A stretch of 64,000 bases of DNA from positions 5,667,733-5,731,732 of the forward strand of contig OZ037772.1 in the NCBI GenBank assembly GCA_964035545.1, in the 5' to 3' direction. The notes beneath the pieces are model-generated. The model was not told the origin of the DNA and did no database searches. It saw nothing but the letters and a program-made list of their open reading frames with translations. The position numbers and the translations under genes were made by a program. This document shows positions 48,914 to 61,783 of the stretch, in pieces (position 1 is the stretch's first letter; the number at the start of each line of letters is the position of its first letter). This DNA comes from Bugula neritina (Eukaryota; Bryozoa; Gymnolaemata; Cheilostomatida; Bugulidae).

Positions 48914-51900
48914 ATTGAATAATTAGCTCTTTGACTGAAATTTTCATGAGCACCATTGAAAACATTTATTAGTAAGCTTATTAGTGTCCGGAGATTAGAT
49001 CATATTTAGGCTTTTTATAACTTCAAGTACCAGTGCTCAAGCATTTGAAGTAAGCATCTTTTGCGACAAGAAAGATAAAAATTGGCTGTTGAGAAAATCG
49101 TGTTGAAATAAATTATTATATCGTCAGTTTTTGGATTTTCCAATTTATATGGAAGAAGGAATTTCAAAGTTGAGCGACTCACTTGATCATGCATTCGATT
49201 CTATGGCTTTGCACTCATTACTCTCACTACTATCATGGTTGGGTTGGGTGTAATTTACTTGTGTATATGTAATAAATATAATAAACAACATATTACTCAT
49301 AAGCAGTTTGCTCTCCAATAATCAGACAAGTATAATACTGTTACCACATTGAAAATCACATGTCTTTTAACAAAAGAATTATAATCAAGAATATTATGTA
49401 ACTGCTTTGCAGAAACTAGATATTTTATGTCAGTGAATTAACTATGCCATCATACTATAATATGCTATATATACAACATATGCTTCACTAGGCTGTAGTG
49501 CTTTGGGCCAATTCAAACCGTGCTATGCTAACCTAAGCCGTGATACACTATGCTATGCATTACAATAAAATATATACTTTACATCAGGCTATATTCTGAA
49601 CTCTACTACACCGCACCAATTGCACAACACTACATTACAGTATACACCATACTATGTACACTGCACAACACCACGCCATACAATACTACTTTAAACGCAG
49701 TATATATTTTCCTAGAATGTTGTTTAGAGACATAAAAAAACTGCCTATGCACAACATACTTTGCATCTGTTTAGTATCTCGTAATTAGACATAAAAAAAG
49801 TCAAAGCCAATTATAAGGCAAAAGACCATAATACTGTACTATCATTGGATAGTTCTTCATCAATAAACAGGTAGTCGCCAGTGGTGGATATGAACCCCTC
49901 CTAGATGTTTCTCGTACTTCTTCCTCAAAAAACATTTTCATTCAGCCAAAAAGAAATAATAATACGCTTTTTTAGTTGACACTTTTTAATTTCTGACTGA
50001 TATTTCACCTTATTTCCAATTATAATTAACTTTTAACCGGCACTTTTCTTTGTAGTAATTCCTACCCTTTAGACTGTGTACTTTGAAATGAGTCTGTTTT
50101 ACTCGTTACATAAAGTATAGTTGCACTGGCTACAGGTTGACACAAAAGCAAGCCTATCTTGATAAAATCATGCGCAAATGTAGAAACTACCGAGGAGTTT
50201 GTTCCTCATAATTAGAAATTGACAAATTATTTTTAATCCGTTTAAAAGCATCTGGTTAGGGAAGCATATGCCGTGTTCAATTTGTTATTCTAGCATTAAC
50301 AATAACAGAATGCAATAATTATAAGTTTATGAAAGTAATTTGTTTTCTTTCTAATTACAAATATAATATTTTAGTATATATTGTAAATTTATAAGGCTTG
50401 CATTAGGAATAACGCAGCTAAAACATCATTTTCCTTAAAGTCTTAAAAATATATAAGTATAACATAATACGCTATGCCAATAAACCTATTAAAGTACCAA
50501 ACAAGCTTAGCTAGTTTAAGAAAAATTACACTAGGTAAATTACCATTATTTATAGAATGCTTGCTGATATTAGCTTTTGATGTAATTAAAGTTAATTATT
50601 ATTTATCTTTCTAGCTAAGGATTTCTTGCCGTAAGTTTTGCTTTTATGCATGGAGAAATGTCGTAACAAACGAGTTAAATTTTTATAGCACATAAAAATG
50701 TAATCTATAAGTCGAAGATATTTAAACTTAGCCATTAACTCATTTTAATTAGCAATGTTATAGCCTAAATCTAATACAATACAAAATATATACCAGTATA
50801 TATAATATATTTTTACCATATGCTGTTAATTACAGTATTTGTAAAACAAATTTTATGCTCATTAATTAAATGCAACAAATATTTATAAAATACTAATAAT
50901 GTTGAATAAATAAATTCAATAATTCCTTTTCTATTTAAATGGCTGCATAATTTCTTGCAAGGTTGTATAAAGGAGTTGTGGCTCACAACTTATTATGTGT
51001 TCAATTGCCACATATGTCTTAGGAAGAAGAAAACTCCCCAAAAATTCTTAGTTTGAAAATTCTAGTATAATTAAAATCACTTAATATATGTCTTTGAAAT
51101 GCATTTTGCCACTCTGCAAAGTTGCAGGAACAAATATTGCATGAAGTAATAAATGATTTATGAAGTAATTAACAAACCAATGTAAAAACTGTTGTTGTAT
51201 ATAGAACACAACATATTGATTTTCTTCAATTTCCACATCAAATCTATATATATTCAATTATATCTAACCAATGCTAATAAACTAAACATGCATGCATACA
51301 AATATTTGCATCATATACAAGTAATATTAGCTAATTAGCAACTATAGCATTTTTTTCATTATCTTTATTGCTTGCATACGTCTAGGTATTATTAAAATAA
51401 GGTTTTTATTTGCAACTTTGCACCACAAATTACATAAAATCTAAAAACTTGAGTTGTGACATAGGGCTACCTATACACAAATAGACCTTCATAAAACTCT
51501 CAATGATTTTATTCAACTCATGTATGCAAAAGTTTTGCTTTAAAACAATTCTTCTAAACCACCCTAGAGCAGGGAATTATTACAAAAACAGCTTCTCATA
51601 TATAATCTTTCCCCAGATTAATTTTTTTTCCTGTATTTAAACTAACTTAGCAAGTGAAGATTGTGATATCACTCAGGTAATCACATATATATTATTCATA
51701 GCTGTAATACTTTAGCAATGAATAGATCATATTTAATTTCCACTCTACCTAGCATTTTTTCAGAATTATAGAGCTATGTATATCGTGAAATTAGAATAGC
51801 CTAATAGTTTTACATGTGTTTATAGCTAGACAAATTAACTTAAAAAGCTTACAATAGTTAGATGGTATTTGCATTCTTTTGAAGGTTATGGTGAAGCTAC

Positions 51901-52761
51901 TGCAAAACTGGCCATTAGTTTAGCATAATATGCAATGCCATGCAAAAGCATGCCAAACAAGCAATGTTTATTTACCTTACCAGTGCAATTTTATCACCTT
52001 AAACACAAAAGCAAGTATAAAACACACATCCATATTAGATTAACTGTCAAGTTAAAAAAAGGCAACATATATTCATGAGCTGGTTCTGTTTGCACAAGTA
52101 CAATTTAGACCAGCTTATTATTTAGATTGCCACAAAAATATGACATAAAATATGTCTTTAATCATTATTTTGATATTCACTGGTTGAAGATATTTTTTAT
52201 ATCCTAATATGTAAATATTGTACATAAATCTTATCTACATCTCTTTTTAATGCCAGTTACTTGTTAGCTTCAGTACAAACAGCTAAACATTCTACTCTAC
52301 AGCCAATCTTACTGTTAACTCTTGTTTAACAGTATTACAAGAATCTAAAAATTTGAGTGTGTTTTAAGTATAATATTCTATCATTATAACTTTTAAATAA
52401 AACAATAATATGATAAATGCATTATAACTTTCTGAAAAGTTTGTTTGCAAAGTATATGTTTTTGGAAAATAGTTTTACAACATTTGCTAGGAGCATTATA
52501 TTTATTCCTATCTAAAATAATTTTGTTTGAACTGATATGTTTGTAATCATGTAATCAGAAGTAAAGCATCAGTAAAATGAGTATAAGTAGAAGCTTGACA
52601 GCTACATTAGGCATTGCTACATAGTACATAAATATATGGCCATATTAAATACTTAGCTGCATTCACAGATAAATGCATGGCTTGGAATTACAATACCATG
52701 AATACATTATTTATTTAGCTGGGTAACTATACAATTATGCCAAAGTGAAAAGCCTTTGGTT
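48913..52761. other. AT-rich intergenic DNA, no gene seen
   Basis: No exon with splice support, no protein family and no RNA gene found on either strand. Around 49490-49690 the text is a loose repetition of TGCTATGC/TACACTA words, which creates spurious open frames. Confidence 0.5.
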
Positions 52762-53543
52762 ATTAAAGGATTGCTCTATCTTGTCTAATAAATGGCCATT
52801 TAGGTCAAACACACATAATATTGTGTTTTTCTAAGCATGCATTGACAAAAAGCATTTGACCAAAGGTAGAAAAAGTTAGTTGAAGTTGAGGGTGTAGATT
52901 GGTAACAGCCAAAACGCCGATTTTGAAATGAGCTGGGAACTGTGACGTAACAGCGCCAGCATTCCTGCTGGTCACGTGACTATACAAATGAATAACTATT
53001 ATAGAAATATGACTGTGAGATGTAATCTTTCAGCTCGTAATTTGTATATTTATAGAAGTGCAAATGTGAATTCTCTTAATCTATAGTTTTTTGACATTTT
53101 AAATAACATGTATGTAATAACATTAGGCTATATTTTGCTTGTAACCATTAGAAAAAAGCATTGCAAAAGCATGCATTCTTTAGGATGAATGCCTGCGATC
53201 GATCTAAACTAGGTCAGATTGTGCAATATTACGGGCGCACCAAAGTTGACCTATATAGCGCACTGTAACTGCTTGAGCGTTATTGGTTGATATTGTGCTC
53301 AGCAACCTTGAATACTAGCGTTATAGTTAGCACGTGCAGCATAGTTACTGGCGTTCACACGTCACGTATTAGGCTATTCTTTTTCATGGCTGAAAATTTT
53401 ACCTCCCTCAAAATTGGAATTTTGAAAAGCTGTTTTCTAGGCACATATCCCTTTGCAAAGTCACAATTGTTTGCATACACATTAAATTATAGTTCATAAT
53501 TATAATGTGATTGTAATAAACTAAGATTGAGCAATCCTTTAAT
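52762..53543. mobile_element. MITE with 21-bp terminal inverted repeats
   Basis: ATTAAAGGATTGCTCTATCT (52762-52781) is matched at the right end by the inverse of AGATTGAGCAATCCTTTAAT (53524-53543), one mismatch. Inside the left part lie TGACGTAA (CRE-like) and CACGTG (E-box) motifs and a CCAGCATTCCTGCTGG palindrome. No protein-coding frame supported. Confidence 0.7.
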
Positions 53544-55290
53544 GCCTGAAATGTCTAACAATTTACTTGGGAGACCACCTTGTTGTTACAGAATGAATGA
53601 GTAATATTTGTTTGGCATTTGGATGATGGCACAAAGAAAGGCTATTTGGTTTGTTACTTGAGACTAGTAGCAAACTGCTACAGTCATAGCATCTTATTAG
53701 AAGATTTTGCATCACTTGCTAGAATTGTACATTATTTTAATGTAGGTATTGAAATTAATATCTCACTGAAAACACAGTATTGCAAAATCTTAAGCTGTAC
53801 ATAATTATATTATGCATCAAAAAGTACTTCTGCTATTCGACTATCCCAGGTTTATTTTAAACTAGCACTGCCAAAGTGCCTTGACTCTATTACAGTGTTT
53901 ACTAGCTAATTTTGTTCTTCTCAATAGTGAAATAGAACTATTGCAAGAAATTAATGACTAGATATAACAATAATGATTTTTAGGCAAGACTTTCGCATCT
54001 ATATTGCTCATCTGCTAGCTTGAAATACCCCTCTCCTTGGACTAATCTCAGGCTTTTCATTGTTGTTTAAACAGTTTTTAAACTCCTATTTCAATAAATC
54101 ATTACCAACACTGCCTGCATGTATTAATATTCATTAGTGCCATCAATGCACTGTGGAGAAAGCACCTGATGTTCTGTATATTACATTATAGTACAGAGAT
54201 ACTAAATCCAAAACATCTAAAATAATTGATGCTTCTACCAGATCTTTAGCACACCTATAATATGTATTCCTGTAGTAAATATTAATAAGATGTTTTATCT
54301 GATAGTTTTTATGCCATTATGATAGTTTGATACTATAACTACAACTTGAAACTCTTTAACCAGCACATTGGTTAGTAATATTGCTTCTTGATATTTAATT
54401 GCTGGTTCACAAACTATCAATAATAGGGATGCATATCAAAACTTGACTGCATTCATAATATGATTTCAATGCTAGGTAATGACTAAGCATGTCTGGTTGA
54501 TATGAGGTGACTATTTTGTACACTGTTTAACAACATCAGCTTTTTGGGTTCATTTAAAGCATCTGCAAATCTGTATTATACATAATTACTGTTAGGGCCA
54601 ATTAATTAAATTGTTAACCCTGAAATGCTTTTTACACTGTAATACTAAGTAGTAAAAGACATGTATATATATATAAACTGATTGTAATTTATACATAACA
54701 TTGTACATTTAAAAAAAATCACAAAATACATAATTTATTAGCTAAATTTCAAGGCATTTTGTAGGTAGTGGGTTAATGTCAATAAAGTAGAATCCGGGAA
54801 GTTGAGTAGCTTTATTCAAGAGGAAGGCTCTCCAACAGTTCTACCAAAGCCTAAATAACATGTATAAAATAAAGGTTATATGCACAATTTTTTTTCCAAA
54901 ACAGCCTGCAACGGTTTTGCTATTGCATATGCCCTATGCCATTCATCAAGTGGAACAATTTTAACCAGGATATCTAGAAAAGTTGACACAAGGGCTTTAT
55001 AAACTATGTAACAGTAAAACCGTGAGTAGAAATTAATTGACACTAATGAATAATGCTTTAGGTGCTGGCAACAACCATAAAAGAAAAGTTATATAACAAA
55101 CAAATAGAAAAAGCACTAAACAAATCAACAGCATTATATACAATTGGGGCACATACATGAAAACAGCAGCTAGTGTCATTTTCTTAAGACAGCACTATTT
55201 TAGGTGTAAATTTAAGAAGTATTAGAAAATGCAGAAATTTACTGCAATTGGTTCATTTTACTTAAGTTAGTACATACTGAAGATCTCAAG
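53544..55290. other. intergenic DNA, no gene seen
   Basis: No supported feature on either strand. Confidence 0.5.
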
Positions 55291-55580
55291 TTTTTGCCAA
55301 TGAACATGAGTTTTGGCCCGAAACTAAAAAAATATCAATAAATACACCTAAATAATCAAAGCTCTTTTTAATTTTCTTTGATTTCCTATGCTTTTTTCTA
55401 ATTACAGCAACTTCTGACTGGGGATCGCCACGGTTAGTTTGTAACAGTAGGCAATCCAAATGAAATGAATAAATAGGAAAAAACATGAGAAATCATACAA
55501 AATTAAGAAGAACCTTGATTATTTAGGTGTATTTCTTGATGTCTCACTAATTTTACGCAAAAAGCATTGTTCATTAGCAG
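55291..55580. repeat. foldback element, arms of about 85-90 bp
   Basis: The left arm (about 55291-55380, core ATACACCTAAATAATCAA) is inverted at about 55499-55580 (core TTGATTATTTAGGTGTAT), imperfectly paired along its length, with a central segment of about 120 bases. It explains the protein-like open frames on the minus strand here. Confidence 0.65.
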
Positions 55581-57780
55581 CTAAATTGTAAAAATGGCTA
55601 AAAACTGCAGATTTCCAGTGTGTACGAAATTGAATAAAAGGACTCAATCACCTTTGCAACATAATTCAATAATTGCATGGTCAAGCAGAATAAACTACAA
55701 TTAACAGCAACAACAGTGTAATAGTTGCGTAGAAAAGTTGTACTGCAAAAAACTAAAAGAATGCAAAATCTATAAATGTGTGCTACCAAGTAAATGCTGA
55801 ACAGACATCATGAAATAGTGTACGAAATACAAACTATTAAACTTACCTGTTGATCTAATGCAGCCAAAACCTTAAGCTTAGAGTAGTGGAATAGTGCTGT
55901 TCGATGGTGATATGCTACAAGTAGCTAAGATGACTCAAATTCTTGCCTTTAGGAGTAAGAGGCCTCAGCTCAGTTTCAACAAAACTTCCAATAATCTCAA
56001 CGGATGCGCTCAATTAGGAGCCACAACAAAGCACACCCATGTCATTTTAGTAAACTCTAAAAAATGAACGGAAATAAAACTGTTAGAGAGTAAACAGAGA
56101 AACATATAGTGATGGGGGAAAAACCTGTCAGCAAAGGTTATATACACTCACAGTCATAACACGAAGAAAAAGATAATGAATAACAAGCTATTCAAGATGA
56201 CACAAGAAACCAAACAAATTTCTTTGACTAAAAAATATAATTAAATACTATATTACTTGGCAAAAAATATTTGTTTTGAACAACGTATTATTGGGAAGAA
56301 TTGCCAGTGTCTTAAATTTTGAGATTAAAGTTTCTGCCTTATAGCCGAAATAGAGAGGCAATCAATAGTGTACAAAACATGTTTTCAGTCATTGGCTGTT
56401 GACTAAATTGACAAAGGTAAAGAAAGCTTCCATATCATTATTTATTTTGTTCTCAAGTGTGTGGTTACAGTTTCATGAGTCAGAAATATAATTATTTGAG
56501 ATATGAAATCAAATGTAGTCAAAAGAGTGTCATACAATTTAAAATGTAGTAATAGAGCTTTGACAATAATTTCTTCTGCTAAGTAAAACAGGTACCATTA
56601 TGTGCTACTTATCTTTTAGAGATGAACATCAAGGATGTTGAAAACAAAATAGTTGTAAATTACAGCAAATACCTTTCTACTTACCTAACCAGAGAAATTA
56701 AGTTTTCAACCTTGCATGCACTCAGCTGGTTTTCAATGTTTGGATCAGTGACATCTTTATAACTGATAGCAGCATTATGTGATAGCTTTAGGAATTGTTA
56801 CCTTAAATCTAAATTATATAGAACAAGAAGTGCAAAAATATGGCATTAGTACTCATTGCACAAAACACACTTGCTAGAGTAGCTAATCTAGCATCACATT
56901 AATTTAAGAAAGACAAAATTTTATTACTGTTCACAAATGATGAATATTAAAATTTGAATAATTAGACAAATTAACAATGATATTGATGTTAGTTCAAACA
57001 TTACTAATGGTAAACACCAAAATACTAATAGGAATAGTCATGTTAACATCAATTAGAAAAGTAAAGATAATTTGAAAATGAGACAGTTTATAGGTCTAAC
57101 TCTTATAGTTGACAAGCAATTACAGGGCAGTCATATTGATGTAGGCTACCCTCAAAATGTAGCACTTTAAAAATATTAAAAAGACAGCACATATAAGAAC
57201 ATAATCTTAAAAATAGGCATATGTGACACCTATATTTTGATTAACAAAAAAATCTTCTTCACTTTATTAATCTAGCTCATATAATGGTATTCTGTTTTAG
57301 TATGTTATTTTAATACTTGAAATCTAATCAGCTACAGAAAAGTACTTCAATTCAAAGGCCTTCATAATTATTCTTTAGTTTGCTATTTAAATAGACAGTA
57401 AGGTTGATGAATAAAATAAAAGTTAGTAAAGTAAAAACTAAATAAATTGAGAATAATATCTCCACTCTAAGGTTATAATCCTTATAAATTAACATTTTAA
57501 TACTCCTGTTATCCTTAGGTATAGTTGTTAGCAATTTAACTATGAGCTCGAAGCCAAATGTCAGTATCAGCATCCCCATTACATTGACTAAGACTGACTT
57601 TATAACCCTCAAGCTGTGGCACTCAATTTCTGTAAGTAGTAACTAATAACAAATATAAAATTATTTATTTGCTACTGATAGTGATAATAATAATAATAAT
57701 AATTAAAAATAATAATATGATCCATAAAAATAGAACTAATAAAGCCAACCAACGACGTTAATGGTATGTCTAACTAAACA
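55581..57780. other. intergenic DNA, possible decayed minus-strand exons
   Basis: Two minus-strand stretches have donor sites (rc of 55850, CAACAG-GTAAGT; rc of 56690, GTTAG-GTAAGT) and coding-looking text (SFVETELRPLTPKGKNLSHL; SYKDVTDPNIENQLSACKVE). Stops and incompatible phases prevent a gene model. Nothing else is recognised. Confidence 0.25.
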
Positions 57781-57799
57781 TGGCATGTCTCGTCTGGCA

Positions 57800-60685
57800 G
57801 TGGGTATGTGGAGGACCAGGCAACCTACGGCGGTCAACCCGTTACTGGCACAACTAGAAGAAGATACTCAAGAGAAGACAACAAAGTTGTCATGGAATGC
57901 TACTTCAAAAGTACACCCAAATTGAGAGGTTATAGAAAGACAATGTATGAGCTCTGTAGACCCGGATCAAAGAATTATTTAAAAAGAATATGCAAACGCT
58001 GGAAAAAAGAAGAGAGTTTAACATCAGCGAATAGAGACTAGCGGATTAAGCAAGAACTATGAAGAAACACAAGTATTTTATGGAAGAAGAACTCCATAAG
58101 ATTGAAGAAGGAACCTTGCAAGAACTAGGCACATCAATTGGTGAAGAAGATAATGAAGAGCTAAATTTGCAAATAGAGGATGTTATAGTACAACATGAGA
58201 TAGCATATAAATCAGCCATGAGAATTTTAAGAGTACCTAGTTCAGAGGTAGAAAAAGTGTTAGTAGAAAAATTATAAATGAGCATAACAAACTATCTAAT
58301 GATCGACCAACACTAAGAGCCCTTAGGCACATTGAGAGGGTCAAATTACTACAGGCAGTAAAACAGATTATTGATGTGCTAAACTGTGTTGAGATTATTA
58401 ATACCATTGAGCTTAATAACACCACTATGGCTTGTGCGAAAAATAGTAACAGAACAAGTGTGTAACAAAAAGGAAAAAGAAAAACTGACAATGTACAAGT
58501 ATGGAAAATACGACTGCAGAAGAAACAAAAAGAAATTAGATCAGACTTAAGTAAAATAGCAGAGTGAAAAAGTAGAGCTTACAATGATTCATTGAGAAGA
58601 ATGGTTGAAAAAAAATATAGGATAAAGAACAAAGAGTGTGGTGTAGTGATTGAAAAACTGAAGCAAAACCTGAGAGCTGTAAGCCAGAAGATAAACAGAT
58701 ATACAGAATGAGTTGATCAATATAATCAGAACACAATGTTTACAATGATAAGCGCTTTCATCAAGAATTACGAGGAAATGAATGTACATCTAAAGAGGCA
58801 CCTGACAAGGAAATCAAAAGCATTCTGATAAAATATATGGGGTCAGCCAACTAAAAATAATACCAATGCAGAATGACTAAATAAAGTTAGCAACAAATTG
58901 GAGCATATGTAAAGACAAGGAAATTAGATCTTAGAAACGATGCAAACAACTGGAATAGCAATTAATGTCATAAAGTTGATAAGAAAAAGCATGAAACCTG
59001 GAAAACACAACTGAAATACCTGGAAGAAAAAATAGGAGAAATAAAGATCAAACTAAGAGTTTTCCAAGGAGACTTTTTATCTCTATCCCTTTTCTCCAAC
59101 TACCGATTCGCATGACAGAAGCGGCTCAATGATGCAAATTTCGACGAGACAGAAAACAAACCATCTCCTATATGTGGATGACCTGAAGGTAAATAGGAAA
59201 TCAAAGTGGGAACTGGAAGCTTTGGTAAACACTGCCGGGATCTTCACAAGGAATATAGAAATGAAATTTGGATTAAAAAATGTGCCACACTGGTTATGAG
59301 AAAGGGAAAGAAAATCAAGGACACAGGAATCAGTTTGCCTGATGAACAGGTAATCAAAGATCTGGGTGAGAAGCCGTATAAATATCTAGGAGTTCTTGAG
59401 ATTGATAGAATACAAATATATGAAATGAAAAATAAGATCAAGGAGTACTACAAACAAATAAGAAAAGTTCTGGATTCAAAACTGAATGGTGAGAACACAA
59501 TCAAAGCAATAAACACATGGGCAGTAACAGCAGTGCATTACACAGCTAGAATACTTGACTGAACTGTTTCATGAGCTAAAAAATATGGACTGAAAGACAA
59601 GGAAGCTAATGACAACAAACCGTGCACCCTATCCGAGAGCAGATGTAGGCAGGCTGTATTTTAGCAGAAGGGAAGGCGGTAGAAGAATGTTGTCAACTGA
59701 AAAATGCATAAAGATTGAAAACTGCAGCATGTCAGACTACATAGATAAAACATAGACTGATAGAAACACCACACTGAATACCTTCCTAAAAGACAAAACG
59801 GCGGTAGAACTAAATAATGATAAAGTGATAGAAAGAACTGATGAGTGTAAAGAAAAGCTTCACGTGGTCAATACATCAAAATGGTGGAAGACATAAAAGC
59901 ATTTTCCTGGAACTGGTTGAAGTATGGTTGGCTGAAAAAGGAAACAGAAGGACTGCTGACAGCTGCGCAAAATCAACTATTCACTACTAGAAATTATAAA
60001 GTGGCTATGATGAGAGAACAGGGTAGCAAGAAGTGTGGAATGTGTAACGCAAGAGACAAAACTTCGATGCACGTATTGAGTGAGTTTGAGAAGGTAGCAG
60101 AAGGAGAATATAAGAAAAAACACAACCTTTTGGCATTGATAATTTCAATAGTAGTTGTGTGAACTTCGTGGGTTTCAGAAAAGTAAGAATTGGTACGGCC
60201 ATCAAGCAGAATAAGTACTGGAAAATGATAATGTGAAAACCTTGTAAGGTTTAACATACACACTGACGTAGTCATCAAAGTTAGGAGACCCGATATATTA
60301 GTAGTTGACAAGCATAATGCTGAAACAACGATAATTGATATCACAGTCCCTGTTAACTACAGAGTAAAAGAAAAAAATTCGAAAAGTTAGGAAAATATCA
60401 GAATTTAGCACTAGAATAAACCCGCCTTTGGAAAACATCAAAAAAGTCATCCCGTTGTAACTGGAGCCTTTGGAGCTTTATACAAGATTGTAGACTGGCT
60501 GACACTACTTGGAGTAGCTGAAAACAAATGCTCATTAATTCAGCAGACACCCTTACTAGGATCAGGATAAGCTCACATCCTGAGGAAAGTTCTAGCCATT
60601 TCAGCCTAGTATAATTAGGCCAATGGTAAAAGGTTGCACCAGCTAAAAAACTACGGTCAATCAACAATAATAATAATAATAGTGC
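57800..60685 (+). mobile_element. decayed LINE (non-LTR retrotransposon), internally deleted
   Basis: Plus-strand fragments in shifting frames. N-terminal module RRYSREDNKVVMECYFKS (57862 on). Lys/Glu-rich linker (58060-58700). RT pieces GEIKIKLRVFQGDFLSLS (about 59036) and YMWMT in place of the catalytic box (about 59173), then GLKKCATLVMRKGKKIKDTG (about 59270), YKYLGVLEIDRIQ and AINTWAVTAVHYTARILD. A C-terminal zinc-like CGMCNARDKTSMHVLSEF follows (about 60040), then VVTGAFGAL and ILRKVL. It ends in an (AAT)n tail near 60665-60685. The region that should hold the first RT motifs is missing between about 58800 and 59000. It is a different family from the LINE at 35030-42870. Confidence 0.7.
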
Positions 60686-61751
60686 AGTTGGTTCTATTAT
60701 TAGATTAGCATATCGATTATGACTTTTCGATTGCCACCCTGATACTATGAGTAAAATGTACAAGCATACGTGAAAGTATAGATATGATCATAAGTATAAA
60801 AATAGGTATAAGTATAAATATAAATATAGGTACAAGTATAAAACGAATGATTATATTATTAATAATATTAGTCAGTGATACCTATAACCGTAATGGTTTT
60901 TAGACTTACAGTTATCATTAACATTAGCTGAGTAATATGATTAGTTAAAATAATGGTATTCATTATTATATCATAGTTATAAGTTATAACTCTAGTCTCT
61001 AAAGAGCAACAGCAAGTGTAATTGGGATATTCATATTAAATTTCATATTCACATAGTGCAATGTTTATGTTATGAACTAATTTATTCCTTCAACATTTAA
61101 CTATAAATATGATTAACACTAACTTTGACCAGCAGTATTACTAAAAGAAGCGTATTACACATATAAGATAATAAAATTCTAGTAGTAGGACTAATAGTAT
61201 TACTAGGTCCAGTATTATTCTTGTTATCTTATTCATCATTCATGAGTTATCAAATTTAAAATTACTACTTATTAGCATCAGCATATAAAAAGTAAGATCA
61301 TTAGGAATAATTATCATGAGGTATGGTCTATGATTTGCATTATCCATATATAGTTTAATATCAATATGGTATATTATTATTGCTGATAGTCTATGTTATA
61401 GTTAAATTTATACTTATCTTTACAGTTACCTATAGTAGCACTTATTAGTTATTTGTGGTAGCCAAACTAATGTTTAATATTAATAAATTAAACTGAGTAT
61501 CATAAAAGTGTTACTAAGAATTTTAATTATAATCGTAATGGTGATCATATTACTTTATTATAATTATTATATTTTATCATTAATGCTAAACTGAGTTAAT
61601 GTATATACTTTGAGTTTTACTATTACTGATTATATTTACACTTATAGTAAAACTAAATATGTAAAAGTTATACTTATACTATTATTATTCGTATTACTAC
61701 TACCACTGATACTAGTACTACAACTAGTACTAGTACTGCTACTAGTACTAG

Positions 61752-61783
<32 letters not shown>

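Noticed and set aside
49550-49735. 61-codon frame
   Set aside because: Built from TACACTA/TGCTATGC word repetition.
55286-55486. Protein-like minus-strand frame with basic KKHRKSKK stretch
   Set aside because: Lies in the left arm and centre of a foldback element; no consistent exon model.
55850-56800. Possible two-exon minus-strand gene
   Set aside because: Donor sites and short coding-like text exist, but stops and incompatible phases block any continuous frame.
57352-57612. 86-codon minus-strand frame with two hydrophobic stretches
   Set aside because: Looks membrane-like, but composition follows AT-rich codons; no signal, splice site or neighbour supports a gene.
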